Assembly (NCBI GenBank): GCA_029851415.1
Contig: CM056744.1
Span: 100,225,338-100,289,337 of the forward strand
Source: Eretmocerus hayati
Lineage: Eukaryota > Arthropoda > Insecta > Hymenoptera > Aphelinidae
Length of the DNA stretch: 64,000 nucleotides
Direction: 5' to 3'
The translations under genes were made by a program, and so were the position numbers. The notes beneath the pieces were generated by a model. The model was not told where the DNA came from, did not search any database, and saw only the letters and a list, made by a program, of their open reading frames with translations. The first letter of the stretch is position 1. Each line of letters begins with the position of its first letter. Shown here one piece after another: positions 10,945-22,930 of the stretch.

Positions 10945-12190
10945 CAGCGGCATGCCCCCCCCCCCCCCATGGCGATGCATCCTCGAGCAATCCCATAGCG
11001 GCCTCATGCGTCCCATGGCGGTTTGGCCTCAAATCTGCATTACGATGCGCAATTACGTGAGTCACCCAAGTGTAGTGCTCCACATCGCAACCAGGTGGCG
11101 TTTCGTCCCTCGAAGTGTGTGATTCAAAAATAATTCTTCATTCCAACCAATCTTCTTCTTCTACAATGCTTATACCTATAGATTCAATTTGTGAATGATC
11201 TTTCATTCCAGTTCCATTATCTTTGATAGTTTTCATATGGTTTCTCAATTCAACCAACAGATGTCCCTTCTTCGGTATTCATAGCGGTATACGTGGAATC
11301 AAAAAAAGAGTTTACGCCGGAAGATATTATTGGTCCGAATATGGTTCTGGGAGATGATTTAGAGTCTGGGCACGAGTTTAAGCTTGGGAGAGCCTGATAT
11401 GGATGCCATAAGAACCGCATTAGAGATCCGCTCGAAGACCGCTCGAATACCACGCGGAACAGACATATACCGCGCGGGATAGATGTATACCGCAAGAATA
11501 CCGCGCAGAATAGACGTATACCGCACGAATACCACGTGGGATAGACGAGTGGAGCTATGGCGCTCCGGCCTCATGGCGCTCCGGCCTCATGGCGCTCCGG
11601 CTTCAAATGGCGCTGATCCCGCGCGGTATAGGTCTATTCAGCGCTGTATGCGTGCGGTATACGCCTACCCCGCGTGGTATTCGGGCGGTCTTCGTGCGGA
11701 CTTCTGAATCGGGTCTTGTGGCATCCACATCAGGCTCTCCCAAGCTCAATCCCTTGCCCTGACTCTAAATCATCGCCCAGAATCATATTCGGACCAATAA
11801 TATCTTGCGGCGTAAACCCTTTTTTGATTCCACGTATACCGCTATAAATACCGAAGAAAGGACATCTGTTGGTTGAATTGATAAACCATGTAAAAACTAT
11901 CAAAGATGATGGAATTGGAATGAAAGAGCTTTCACAAATTGAATCATCAGGTATAAGCATTGTAGAAGAAGATTAGTTGGGATGAAAAATTATTTTTGAA
12001 TCACACACTTCGAGTGACGAAACGCCACCTGGTGGCGATGTGGAGCACTACACTTGTGTAACTCGTGTAATTGCGCATCATAATGCAGATTTGAGGCCAT
12101 ACCGCCATGGGACGCATGAGGCCGCTATGGGAATGCTCGAGGCGGCGCGGCGCGGCACCGCCATGGGAGGGAGGGGGGGGGGGGCGTGCC
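10945..12190. mobile_element. Fold-back (long inverted repeat) element with C/G homopolymer edges
   Basis: The segment at about 10955-11400 is repeated in reverse complement at about 11725-12180. For example, CAACAGATGTCC near 11260 pairs with GGACATCTGTTG near 11862. The outer edges are a C-run (about 10957-10968) and a G-run (about 12172-12183). The spacer, 11400-11725, is made of GCGCTCCGGCCTCATGG-like and CCGCGCGG-like short repeats. Frames in the arms are translations of repeat DNA, not genes. An RNA polymerase III B-box-like GGTTCGAT-type motif (GTTCGATCCTGGG) lies just outside the right arm near 12218-12231. Confidence 0.7.
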
Positions 12191-13420
12191 GCTCTCTCAC
12201 CGGGAAAGAAGGCCCCCAGTTCGATCCTGGGTCCAAGCATTTTTTTCACGATGTCATTCAAATGCATTTTTTCTTTGATGAAAATCTTGACGATCAAACC
12301 CTGATCGATGATTTCTCATTAAAAATGTCCTCAAATCCGAGGTCACCAATAGAGAAATAAAAATTAGTCCTCCAAATGCCGATTTACGAATTTAATATCC
12401 TTGCTTATTAGAATCCTTGAGGTCAAATGTGCTAAATCGAAAAAGGGCGTGTTTTTCCGTGAGATCAGATGTTTTTTTTTTGAAATCACAAAAGCTTGGG
12501 AGCTCAGAAGTTCTCCCACAAGCAACCTAAGCCTCTGAAACTTTAATAGGGTCATCTGTACGCCAAATACTGGCTATGTTTATGATCTCATCAAAATCCA
12601 CCAGGTCAATCGGCTTACGACAGTACTGCCTTAATTGCATCATTCCAGTTTCGTATTCTATTAGTGGGGCGCAAAATAGTAAGTGACGGGAATTGCCATG
12701 CCGACACCAGTGCGCTGCTGCGGAGCAACACCAAGGTGCTGGTCATGAGCATGCCCGGTGCTGCGATTGGTGACTGTAAGGGTCCTGCTCGGTTTTGATT
12801 GCCTTCTTTCAAGCCATTCGACTGTTTATCAAATGGAAACGCCTCAAACTTAAGACCGCAACTTAAAACGTTTGCATTGTCAAGATTTCTTCTTGCCTTT
12901 GAATATTTACATATGAGGGTGAGAAGAGATCTAATCCTACGAGAGCGTGAAAGTTTGTCCGAAATATTTCTGTTGGTTTTTTTAATACAAATTTGATGTG
13001 CTCTCGTTCGACAATGATTGAAGGTAAAGTGGAGAAAAATTACTTTTTCACGCCCAGTGCATTAGGCAATTTCGTTTTGTGATTGAGCTATCATATGCAG
13101 AATATTTTTTATCTGTTGATAAATTACGCCAGGCGTTGATATTTATTTTGAAAAAACAATGATTCTCACAATCTCAATGCCACAACAGCAATTTGTTATC
13201 ATGACATTAATCTCCGGCCATGCTTGACTGGATTATGATGGAGGTGATAGTAATTAGTAGAGGTTACTCATTCAATATCTGCCGGATTCGTTAGATGAAT
13301 GAGTACCCTCAAATTTACTCACCATGACAAGATAGCAATTTTCAGATCACACATCATTGATCAACTTCATCATTATTCCTACGAAACCGTCGAAACCTTG
13401 AGTAGAATGAAAATTCCCAC
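12191..13420. other. Intergenic; one unexplained minus-strand frame
   Basis: No confident gene. A locally GC-richer patch at about 12640-12800 contains a minus-strand frame running to a TAG at 12527-12529. From a Met at 12643 it would give 38 aa, with a strikingly protein-like composition (CRKPIDLVDFDEIINIASIW). It is open upstream to about 12745. I do not recognise it. The remainder is plain AT-rich sequence. Confidence 0.3.
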
Positions 13421-13429
13421 TATATATAG
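13421..13429 (+). promoter_or_regulatory. TATA box of secreted-protein gene 2
   Basis: TATATATAG lies 61 bases ahead of the ATG at 13490. This would place transcription start near 13450 and leave a leader of about 40 bases. Confidence 0.5.
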
Positions 13430-13489
13430 CTTTGCACGGCTTCGCCTAAATGATAGATTTTAGACCCCTAATCTAGTTTTCTATTCAGA

Positions 13490-16400
13490 ATGAAGTCGCT
13501 GGTGCTCTTTTGTTTTGTTTTGTCTGCCATCTTTGTTGACTATGGTAAGATAATGAATAATTCGGTGCTGATTGAATTCGACTAGTCATAGGCTGTTATC
13601 TTAGAACTAAGCTATCGTTGTATCGAGCAAATTCGTTTGAATATGTGAATTGCACATAACCTTTTTCCATCGATTCAACCTAAACATGCCGCTTTTAAAT
13701 TGGGTTTAGGGTTCTCATGATGGAAGATCATGATTGCCCTGTGCTCGGGAGCTCTTTTCAGGCGCTTTGATGGATTCATTTCCTTTGCTTCGCTCGGAGA
13801 ATAAACTGTTCCAACGCCCGCACTGAGCGTACGCGCCCATGGCAATAATTTACTAATACAACCAAAATATCACCGAAAGTTCAGGATTTGAGTTGGATAA
13901 ATCATTACTAGATAAACTGATTTTCATCAAGTGATCGAAATCGAACAAAGCGTTCTGAAACAGCAAAATAGGTGGACTTCCACGGTGAACATATATTTTC
14001 TGTTCTCGCTAATATCGAGTCTGAAATGATAATTTTTTTGCTTCATCAATCGGTCATTTTGTTGGGAACTGAGATCCTCATAAAGAGGGACTCCGATTAA
14101 ATTACTCCTACACTGCCGGTCGAAGGTTTCAAGATATCCAAAAATTTCGTCTTTCAATTTTTTGAGATGGACTACTCGGCTCTACTTGACTGGAGGAGGC
14201 TTCATCAAAATTCATTTTGAAGGTCTTCTGGCGTTCTTCAAGGTGGCATACCTCATTCGTATCTGTACGAATCCGGATCTTTCCAATCCTAGCTTGAGGA
14301 AATACCAATTTTCATGATTTTCGATTGATCGTCTTGGCTCGTACACCAAAGATGCATTAAAGTGAAACTCGTGAAATGTAAAAATGAAAGTTTAGAGCTA
14401 CAAAAGGCCAACAATAGTACGTTTCGATACAAGGGCGGAAATAGTATTTTTCGATTCGAGGGAGGGAAGTTTGATTTTGCTTTTCGAGTGATTGTTTTCG
14501 GCCCGAGCCCTGGCGAGGGTCGAAATAAGCACGAGTAAAGCAAAAAAACTTCACGCCCGAGTATCGAAATACGTTTTTCGATCGACTGGGCGTAATATCA
14601 ACGAAAACTACCGTGCGTGAAGCAGTGCCTTACGCACAGTCGATCGAAAAACTTTTTTTCGCGTCCGAGTATTGGGTTTCCGGCCTGAGCCGTAGGCGAA
14701 GGTCGGAATCAACACCCGGATGCGAAAAATAAGTTTTACACTCGTGTATCGAATACTATTTTATGCAATTTTCCGATGTTTGGGTGCTTACAAAATTGCA
14801 TAAAATAGCATTCGCGCCTCGATCATGAGGTTCCCCGCTTCCGAGGGATTATTTCGACCCTCGCCTGCGGCTCGGGCCGAAAACCAATCGCTCAGAAGCG
14901 AGCTACAACCTCATAATCTCGGTGCGAAATCTACTATTTTGACAAACTGTGAGAGAAAGTGGGAAATCAGTGCGGAAAAGTTACTTTCTCGGACAGTGTG
15001 TCAAAAAATCCGTTTTTGAACGTCTCTCAACACCATGGCGCGCCACTCCCAGTCCAAGCCATGACATTTTATGTGACGAGAATCTTTGCGCATAAACTAA
15101 GCACCCTAATTCAAAAGTGGCGAAAAAGTTCCACCTTTGAGACATATTCCAAGAGTTCTTCGTTTCATCAATTGAGATATAGAGATCAGACACCGGAAAT
15201 AGTACATTTCGATACAAGGATGGAAAAGCTTTTTTCGCGTCCGAGTGTTGGGTTTCTGGCCTGAGCCGTAGGCGAAGGTCGGAATCAACACGAGGATGCA
15301 AAAAATAAGTTTTACACCCGTGTATCGAATACTATTTTTTGAAAAACTGTGAGAGAAAGTGGAAAATCAGAGCGGAAAAGCTACTTTCTCGCACAGTGTG
15401 TCAAAATAGTATGTTTTGCACCAAGTTTATGAGGTTGTAGCTCGCTTCTGAGCGATTGGTTTTCGGCCCGAGCCGCAGGCGAGGGTCCAAATAATCGCTC
15501 GGAAGCGGGGAACCTCAAGAACGAGGTACAAATGCTATTTTATGCAATTTTACGAGCACCCAAACATCGGAGAATTGCATAAAAATATTATTATATCACC
15601 CATAAAAGGCACTTCTCCGCTTTTTTAATAGAGTGCTATTTTTTGCGAAAAACCTTTCCTCGTAGAAAATGCCATAGCTCAGACTGGGAGTGGTGTAGAG
15701 AGACGTCCAAAAATAGGTTCCATAGCTGTAGACTTGTACTTTTAGTACTCATGAGTTTCATTTCAGAATATCTATTTGTTTCAAAGGTGCACGAGCCAAG
15801 AGATTTGACCAAACATCATCAAAATTGACATCTATTCAAGCTATAATTAGAAAGATCCGGATTTGTGTAGATAAAAATGAAGTATGCCATCTCATTGTAC
15901 GCCAAAAGACCTTGAGAAAAAGTCTTGATGAAGTCCTTTTCAGTCAAGTAGAGCCTAGTAGTTCGATTTACAAAATTAGGAAAACATTCTTGAGCTCCTG
16001 AAACTTTTGACCTGCAGTATATATCAGTAGTTTTGTGAGGATTAACTCGCTAGTCGTGCTATATTTATCTTTCATGACACTGCAGGTAGATAGGTGTTTT
16101 TTTGCAAAGGACTTGTTGAGGAATGAACGAGTCAAGCGCTATAAATCTTTCGTAACAAAACTACCCATCTGATCGCAGTCTCATGATGTACTTTGTAGCG
16201 CGAGATTCTAAAAACCGTTTTTAATATTGAAATTTTTGGTCAAAGTGCTGTAAATGAATGATGCTCCTTAATCGTTGGTTAAACGGATTGTCACTTTTAT
16301 TAAAATCTAGGGAACGTGAGAGCGGTAGACTGTTCAGAATGGTGCCGGGGATAGATAACCAGTTACATGTAACGGAATATATGCATCATGTGTTCCACAT

Positions 16401-19319
16401 TCGCTCAGTCTCACTCATTTAGTCTTTTCTTTATTATATCGCTCAGATGACGTGAAGTCACGTGGTTCTACTTCCGCTCTTCCAAAACGATTGTTCGTCA
16501 ACGAAGCCATTGAAACGGCCCTGATTTGGCAGATTAATGGCTCCTCACTGAAAAAAAACCCTCCTCAAAACATCCCTCATTCATCTCCTAGATAAAAACT
16601 ATAAAGTTTAGCGCCATCAAAAGTCAAAACAGCTGTGGAATTGCTTTGCAGCAAGGTTTGCAGCCCTAAAAAGTGTGACCTAGAGATTGAAAAAATTGAT
16701 TCCAGCATTTGAATTTCTTCATGAATTTCGCATGGATCTATAACACTTCATTGGCATGGCAATCGCGGTGCGCTTCTGAGGAGGATGAGTTTTTCAAAAT
16801 TGTCAAAAGAAACTGAAAAGTGGATGTTTGTCTACGAAACTTCATAAGCAGAACCTTATTTTGAGCGGAATCGGATCAGCTCCTTTTTTTGAGTAGTTAT
16901 CAAATTGATCATTCCCCATGTATTGCTTATGGAGAAATTTGGCGACTTAACGTTTTCTTCGCATCTTCGAGGTTTTCTCGTAATTATTCAGAAGAGGCGG
17001 GTCATAGCAAAAAATGTCAAGAATATTTTTTTATAGATTTTTTGAAGAACAACAAGTACACGTAATGAGATCAATCGAGAAACTTAAAAAAAAAAAAAAA
17101 AAAAAAAATCGAGAAACTTAGGCTCCTTCCATGGTGTTGAAGGGAATACTAGATAATTAGTAGAAGGCGTGAGGTTTTTCGTGATAAACATGAGCTTTTA
17201 CTGATGATATGTCAATCCCCTCGAGTTTTATGGTTCATCTCCCCACGTCATTTTGTAGGTCTTCAAAAAATCTATAAAAAAATATTCTTGACATTTTTTG
17301 CTATGACCCACCTTTTCTGAATAATTACGAGAAAACCTCGAAGATGCGAAGAAAACATTAAGTCGCTGAATTTTTCCATAAGCAATACATGGGGAATGAT
17401 CAATTTGACAACTACTCAAAAAAAGGAGCTGATCCGATTTCGCTCAAAATCAGGTTCTGCTCATGAAGTTTCGTAGAAAAACATCCGCTTTTCAGTTTCT
17501 TTTGACAATTCCGAAAAACTCATCCTCCTCAGAAGCGCACCGTGCGATGGGAGAATATCTGTAAAAACTTTGCGGCCTCAACAGATTACATACGAAAGGA
17601 GCCTCAATTGAAGAATGCATTGTTCTCTTTTAGGGACAGTGGGAGGATATGTCTTCGTACATTGTTAGTAAATGGCCGATCACACAATTTTATTTATTTT
17701 GCATTCGCATCTTACTCATCATCTTATGTGTTTAATGAATTTTCAATCAATATTTAAGTTACTGGTCCTTCCATTGTCCAGAATTTGATTATTGTAGCAT
17801 CGGACATGCTAAATATACCACAATGATCATATCAAACGGGCGATTGATGTGCGCCTTCAGGAAGTTCTTCAAGTTCGAAAAGATCCATCAAAGCTTTTTC
17901 TGACTGCAAGGTTATGAATGTAAGATGTGGTCAATCTATTCCATCAGTACAAAAAATTCAGTACTGATAATAAGGTTAATACCGGGCACATGAAATATTT
18001 CGAGTCGTGAACAATTCAAATACGTATAATAATTACACGATTGAGAAGTTGAAACTATATTGGTTCAAAAATCTTTGTTCAGCATCATCTAGTAGGAATG
18101 CACTCCAGCCGATCAATTCCATTTTAAATCCAAAGGGTCTCAAAATTGTGCAGAGGAGTGACTGCCCTGAAGTTGAACCTGATATGCTTAGAACAATCCC
18201 TGGTTTACCACTGTTTCTAGACGTTGCCAAAGGAAAGGCTATTAACGAAGGTAACAGAACTGTTTTACCAATGATTTACTACCTGAACCTGATTATTATA
18301 CGATTTTGTATCTTATGATGAGCGAATCTTTACACGAAAAAAATCACATTCCGCCATGTGATCTCATACGGATTCATCATGAGGTTTGCTGAGATTAATA
18401 AGCAGGAAAAATCAATGCCAAGGATAATTCAAAAGATGAAGGATAATTACCATAAGGAGGGCACTGTGTTCGATCTCTAGGGACTGGATGTTGAGAACTG
18501 TTTAAAGACTGTAGTTCCCATGAAAGAAATTGAATATTCTTGACGTTTCATCTACAAATCCTGGTGGACGAAACGTCTAGAATAAGCAGTTCTCTTTCAT
18601 GGGAGTTATAATGTTCTAACAGTTTCCAATATCCAGTCCTTAAAGATCTAACAAAGTACCCTCGGTATCATAATTCTCAAGGATGACAAACAGCAATCAT
18701 TATCAATAATTGCAATATGAGTTCGTTGGCTGATGAGTTGATCAATTGCTTGTGAGCATCCACCAACTTCTCAATAATCACGATTTTCTTTTCTCATCAA
18801 TTTAAACGATGACGAATTGCGCTTATCTATTCCTTCGAGGTGAATCATTTTTGTTGTGCTAGTTATCAATGAACAACCTCATTACGCTTGAAATCAGGTT
18901 CACAAAACCGATCTGAACACTTTTTTTAAATTGTATACTCATGTAGATTAAATTCAAAAATTTGTGATGACGAGCTGATTATCCATAATTCTTTTAATTT
19001 AACTTCTAAAGCTATCAAAGATGCGTTCGTAAGGACGAAAAATGCTGTCCTGAAAAATACGGGATACATGATCGTGAGAGTAGATCAATGTTTCAACGCT
19101 GGGAACAACGCAGAAATATCACAAGGGAAGTTAAAAGACATTATGCAACAGTTACAAAAGAAAGATCCTGAAATCATGACTAATTACCCGTATCCATCAG
19201 ATGAAAATTCGATTCAAGACGATTCCCATCATCAGGAATATCCAATCTACGTCGAGTCAGGGAAGACGCCCATGCCACCAAGAGACAAAGCGCCAAAGGG
19301 ATATGCCCCGTCAAATTAA
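13490..19319 (+). CDS. Small secreted protein, unnamed family, copy 2 (three exons)
   Basis: Exons 13490-13544, 18083-18250 and 19012-19319 give 176 aa; both introns are phase 1, as in the copy at 8036. Residues 1-16 (MKSLVLFCFVLSAIFV) form a signal peptide. Exon 2 has ILNPKGLKIV at residues 32-41 and Cys46. Exon 3 starts at residue 75 with KN at 84-85, Gly92, IVR at 95-97 and QC at 100-101, all aligned with copy 1. A longer acidic then Pro/Lys-rich tail (KTPMPPRDKAPKGYAPSN) is absent from copy 1. A poly(A) signal AATAAA lies at 19479-19484. Intron 1 is about 4.5 kb and filled with repeats; intron 2 holds a small palindromic element. Function unknown. Exon pairing across the long intron is inferred from phase and paralogy. 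Confidence 0.7.
14440..15600. repeat. Complex of direct and inverted repeat modules in intron 1
   Basis: The segment near 14650-14755 recurs in direct orientation near 15225-15345 (both contain GCCTGAGCCGTAGGCGAAGG). The segment near 14760-15000 recurs in reverse complement near 15345-15600. The module at 14457-14592 is repeated almost verbatim at about 32325-32462. Many sub-blocks centre on GGCTCGGGCCG-like palindromes. No coding capacity. Probably foldback-type mobile DNA. Confidence 0.65.
16763..17548. mobile_element. Fold-back element (about 0.8 kb), arms shared with 57.8-60.4 kb
   Basis: The left arm (from GCGGTGCGCTTCTGAGGAGG) pairs with the right arm (ending CCTCAGAAGCGCACCGTGCG). Inner parts near 16960-17045 pair with 17255-17345. 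The inner sequence (TCTTCGCATCTTCGAGGTTT with a following ATAGATTTTTTGAA) is also found near 58000-58110 and 59200-59310, so this is one repeat family. No gene. Confidence 0.75.
17074..17120 (+). repeat. Poly(A) run flanked by 13-bp direct repeats
   Basis: ATCGAGAAACTTA (17074-17086) and an identical copy (17108-17120) flank a 23-base A-run. This looks like a target-site duplication around a retrotransposed poly(A) tail with no body. Confidence 0.55.
18472..18648. mobile_element. Small palindromic MITE in intron 2 of secreted-protein gene 2
   Basis: GGACTGGATGTTGAGAACTG near 18481 is mirrored by CAGTTTCCAATATCCAGTCC near 18620-18640, and GATC ends frame both sides. The unit is about 177 bp with no coding capacity. 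Confidence 0.5.
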
Positions 19320-20179
19320 CAGCACAACATTTTTTTCAATTCCAAGAATATGTATACAAGTATCTATTGAATTCAATTAGGATATAATTGGACTAGACAG
19401 GAGTATTCTCGGTTAAGTTACTTCAAAAAAGTTGAATGGGTAATGAAATCCCTTGTTCACTCTACGGTTCAGACAAACAATAAAAATCAAGATACACCTC
19501 AGCATTATTGAATGAAATCAAAACACGACATTGCATCAGTAATTGAGACGCCATATGAGCAACTACGGTGATGAGGATCAGATCTCAGCAATCCAAACTG
19601 AACTACTAAGAGTACCTTGAATAACAGGAAGCACCACCAAATTCCTTGTTCAAAGATTACATAATCATGGTATGAATCTTATCCTTAGATATTGAAAAGG
19701 ACACCCTGATAGTGTTTTTTTTTTCGCCAATGTGCGGACAGTGAAATATTGAAAATTGTGCTCATCTTCTTCATCCAACGAAATAAAATCTCCAATTCTT
19801 CAATCGACGACAGCGATGACTTTTTTCCGGAGTTCTCGTGGTTTTCCGGATTGACATCAAAAGAGGTCTGTCGTGGTAGATGACAGATAACATCTTTGTC
19901 AAGAATTTTTATGATCTGAGCCAAAACCCGTCATAATGAAACTTCTCCCATGTAATTTTTCCTCGGGCTATTCGTCAAACTCAATTTAACAATGACTCAT
20001 TGTAAGATCTGAGAATGAAATGGCCAAAAGAGGACAAGTCCATACTTCACTGCTAAGTTTGAGAATGATTCTTGTGCCGAAAGATGATTTACGGAGAATT
20101 TCCTTAGGGATGGCCAACAAGTGGCAGAGGAAATCTTCATGTCACATACATGAATTCACGAACTAGCTCGGAAACTACT
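19320..20179. other. Intergenic between secreted-protein gene 2 and the giant palindrome
   Basis: Apart from the AATAAA at 19479-19484, nothing recognisable. A minus-strand 79-codon frame at 19685-19924 shows no known domain and is probably chance. Confidence 0.35.
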
Positions 20180-20195
20180 CGGGGAAAACGCAATG

Positions 20196-20345
20196 GGCCG
20201 TGACCCCCGGGGGCCACGGTCCAGAGGTGGGCCGTGGCCACGGTCCCTGGTGGGCCGTGGCCCCCGGGGGTCACGGTCCTGTGGTGGGCCGGGGTCACGG
20301 TCCTGTGGTGGGCCATGGCCCCCGGGGGTCACGGCCCACTAGTAT
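20196..20345. repeat. GC-rich subterminal tandem repeats, left arm of the giant palindrome
   Basis: Imperfect units of about 30 bp built from GGGCCGTGACCCCCGGGGGC and CACGGTCCTGTGGTGGGCC-like blocks. The units themselves contain the palindrome CCCCCGGGGG. The array ends where the unique arm sequence begins at about 20340. Confidence 0.7.
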
Positions 20346-20564
20346 GCTACAGACTCTCTTCGCTCTATGAGGGTCTTCCACTTGCCGGCATCACCAGATT
20401 AAACATTAGAATGGATTAAATTCCAATTTACCTCGCTTCAGTAATATTCTACTGTTGCCTGTCGAGAAGTGTCAGACAAGGCTCACGCTGCGTGGCTGAA
20501 AGGTGGCATAATCAGGTAGAGGTAGAGCCTTAAAATTGTAATGAATCAGTGATAAAAATATGTA

Positions 20565-21511
20565 TAAGATAAGTGTACCCAACTTGACTCCGTTAAGCCA
20601 TTTTCTTAATAATTTTGGTCTACCTCAACAATTTTCAACGTGCTTTAGCTCATTTTAAAGCTTGTTCTAAGATCTTTAGAATGAATCTAAGTACGTTCAA
20701 ATTCAATCAAATGGAGCCGAACTGTCTTAACTTTTCCAAAAAGTGATTTTTCAGAGTTTACAAAATAACGTACCCAATTTGCCCCATTTAGCCACTTCCC
20801 CAACAACTCTAGTCTACGTCAATATTTTCCTACGTATTGAAGCTTATTTTGAAGCTTGTTTTAGGTCCTTTAAAATGCACTGAGCTACGTCTCGTTTTGA
20901 TGAAATGGATCCGAACTGTCTCAATTCTTCAAAAATCCATTATGGAGATCGGCGGTACAGTGTTTTTATCGCCGTATACGCACATTTGGAGCTTCTCACC
21001 GGTCCAAAACACTCTTTCCTTCCTATTTTGACGTGATAAACACGTTTTAAGTGGTAAAAAAAGTCGTACTGCACGCCATTTCGAGATAAATATATGGGGT
21101 ACACTCCGATGTTGGCATCCTTGTTTACAAATCGTCTCCGTGTTTTGCACATAAATCAGCTGCAGATCCAAATATTGCAATTTTGAAAAATGGATTTTGA
21201 AGGTCTTAAAACAAGGAATCGAATGCGCTTACGTTAAGATTGGTTGAACTCAAAGAATTTGGAACCGATTTTACTGAACGCAATTCCCTCGGTGCTTTCC
21301 TAGCTAAGCAATCACGAAAAATAGAAAAATCACTTTAGATTTTCTGGAGAACGCAGGAATGATTCGGGGTCGATGCAAACTACTTACTTTCTCATATTTT
21401 AACATAACAAACGTAAAAGAGGGTTGCCCGGGGGCCAAGGAGTGCCCATTCCCAAGATCGGGATATGGGGGGCAAGTTGGGTACAGAAGCAAGTTGGGTA
21501 AACTTACCTTA
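20565..21511. mobile_element. Insertion with terminal inverted repeats in the left arm of the giant palindrome
   Basis: The left end TAAGATAAGTGTACCCAACT pairs with the right end AGTTGGGTAAACTTACCTTA, with two mismatches. Additional GTACCCAA-type copies lie inside near 20770 and 21473-21484. The matching place in the right arm lacks this sequence. No transposase was seen; size is about 947 bp. Confidence 0.6.
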
Positions 21512-22930
21512 GTACCCGTATCTCCTATCACTAGGGCCTTTGATCCACCAGCTCAACAGCGTCATTAGGAGAACAAAACTCAGCAGTTATTCGAAAGCCA
21601 TAACCTTGAAATAGGTAGCTAAGAGATCATCATTCGGGTACATAACGGGATACGGGGCGTTCCTTGCTCAGGATGATCAAGGGTTTGTAACGGAATATAT
21701 TATCCAATTCCGATGGATTTTCTTGATTTGAAATAATTATTAGAGCCATATCGCACGAAAAGATTGATACATTTTTTTTCGTTAATACCATGTTGATATA
21801 GTACAAAAATTTTTTGGTATTTTTTCTGAGGCCCCTGTGAGCCCTGGGGCCTATAAAAAGTCCTTCCAGGCCCCTCTCTAGCCTACTTCCAGAAAATCAT
21901 AACTTCGACCAGACTCTACATTTTTAGACGTACCTGGGCGTATTTTCTTCCTTAAGACTAGTACTTTGGAGAAGAGAATTGCCCAAGGTCGATACATGAA
22001 CCTACCAATTTCTAGGAGCTATTTGCTGAGAGAACATTTTAACGATTTTTGGGCTTGCTTCAAAGTGATGTAACTCCCACGAGACATGTGATAATCGACT
22101 TTTACAAGTGGTCATTTTGAAGGTCTTGAAGAGAGCTACGATTTGACTACTAGTAGAAGTCGATTATCGAACTTTTCATAGGGGTTACAGTCGTTACAAG
22201 TTGACCGGTTTTGTAAAAATGCCAAACTTTGAGCTGAATTTGGATTAAATCGTTTTTCTTCCTTCGACCCCAAATCTGTGCGAATATGTTTTTTGATACA
22301 AATAATATCAATCAGAACAATAATCTGGGTGGGATATTGAATTCTCGATTTTATTCAGCCAATTCAAAACACTCTATTTTGATTTTTTGCTCAAAATGAC
22401 CTCACAGGTATGGCTCGCATATGCTTCCATCTGAACTAATGTGCACCAATCTCTGTGGGATTACTCCCCAATGTACCCCGAAATATGTGTGGAAACTTCC
22501 GGAGGCGAGCCTCGAGCTACCCACGTAAAAATCGGGACACTGTGATCACATGTGAACACAGTGTCCAAGAACACTATGATCACATGTGGACACCTGTGAA
22601 ACGATTGAAAACTTTTTTTTAATCCTGGGAAATTATTATGGTTCAATTTCCCGGGAATGTGAATAATGCTATTGATTTTACATCACTCGAATAATTCCAC
22701 GAAGTCAATCTTGTATTCTGAGAAAATAGAACAAAAAGATTGAATTTTCAAGATTCAAAGGGGTGTTTGACAGATTGGGAACGAATCTGCATATTTAAAA
22801 TGTTATGTTCCTCAAAATGAATGATATTGATTTCGAAATATGACAAAAGTTGGCCAAACCATCCTACTCCCAATTTGGAAATGGGGTGGCTATGGTCACA
22901 TGTGAACACCTGTGAAACGATGTAAAATTT

